From positions 86,125,987 through 86,189,986 of the forward strand of contig OX457036.1 in assembly GCA_949752735.1 (NCBI GenBank): a stretch of 64,000 nucleotides of DNA, in the 5' to 3' direction. Under the pieces are notes generated by a model, which saw nothing but the letters and a program-made list of their open reading frames with translations, did not search any database and was not told the origin of the DNA. Each line of letters begins with the position of its first letter. The first letter of the stretch is position 1. This DNA comes from Lumbricus terrestris (Eukaryota; Annelida; Clitellata; Crassiclitellata; Lumbricidae). Made by a program: the position numbers and the translations under genes. This document shows, piece by piece, positions 63,991-64,000 of this stretch.

Positions 63991-64000
63991 AGACATGCCC

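Overview
The window is animal nuclear DNA. It has split genes with GT-AG introns, signal-peptide, WSC and calcium-binding EGF exons, tRNA-derived SINEs, LINEs, Gypsy-type LTR elements, Helitrons, many hAT-like insertions with 8-bp target duplications, and long (CATA)n tracts. The repertoire and the frequent 'taggcct' words suggest a marine invertebrate, but the sequence does not fix the species.

The main host content is a pair of tandem paralogous receptor genes on the + strand. Gene A occupies about 23.6-47.1 kb, with its 5' end probably outside the window. It shows half of a WSC domain (23617-23749), an EGF exon that also carries an in-frame ATG and a signal-peptide-like leader (35938-36148), five calcium-binding EGF exons, a transmembrane exon (45601-45717) and a terminal exon encoding a short cytoplasmic tail with four tyrosine motifs (46931-47142). 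Every EGF and TM exon is phase 1-1. From the internal ATG the joined exons give exactly 393 codons plus a stop. Gene B (50241 to beyond the window) repeats the plan: signal-peptide exon, two complete WSC domains each split over two exons, EGF, cbEGF, cbEGF. Gene B carries a one-base homopolymer frameshift in its EGF exon and a broken third EGF exon, so it may be a decaying copy or contain assembly errors.

The rest is almost entirely mobile DNA, much of it nested. 0-5 kb: TIR elements, a captured LINE 3' end and two Helitron termini. 7.5-9.2 kb: three DNA transposons one inside another, each with its own target duplication. 9.9-14.2 kb: a decayed Gypsy-like element (LTR, broken gag-protease). 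14.9-19.9 kb: a DNA transposon split by an RTE-like LINE with a 10-bp duplication. 20.6-21.7 kb: a complete non-autonomous Helitron. 25.9-33.5 kb: a structurally complete LTR retrotransposon with two LTRs that look identical, PBS, PPT and TSD. It has no pol, its 812-codon Gag-derived ORF starts inside the LTR, and nucleocapsid and protease have been removed in frame. The introns of genes A and B are enlarged by SINEs, hAT-like MITEs, microsatellites and a ~164-bp satellite with dimeric higher-order structure.

The two receptors would be secretory-pathway type I membrane proteins binding an unknown extracellular ligand and signalling through phosphotyrosine motifs. They lack a visible kinase domain, so they would depend on partner kinases and SH2 proteins. 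All functional statements are inferred from domain architecture.
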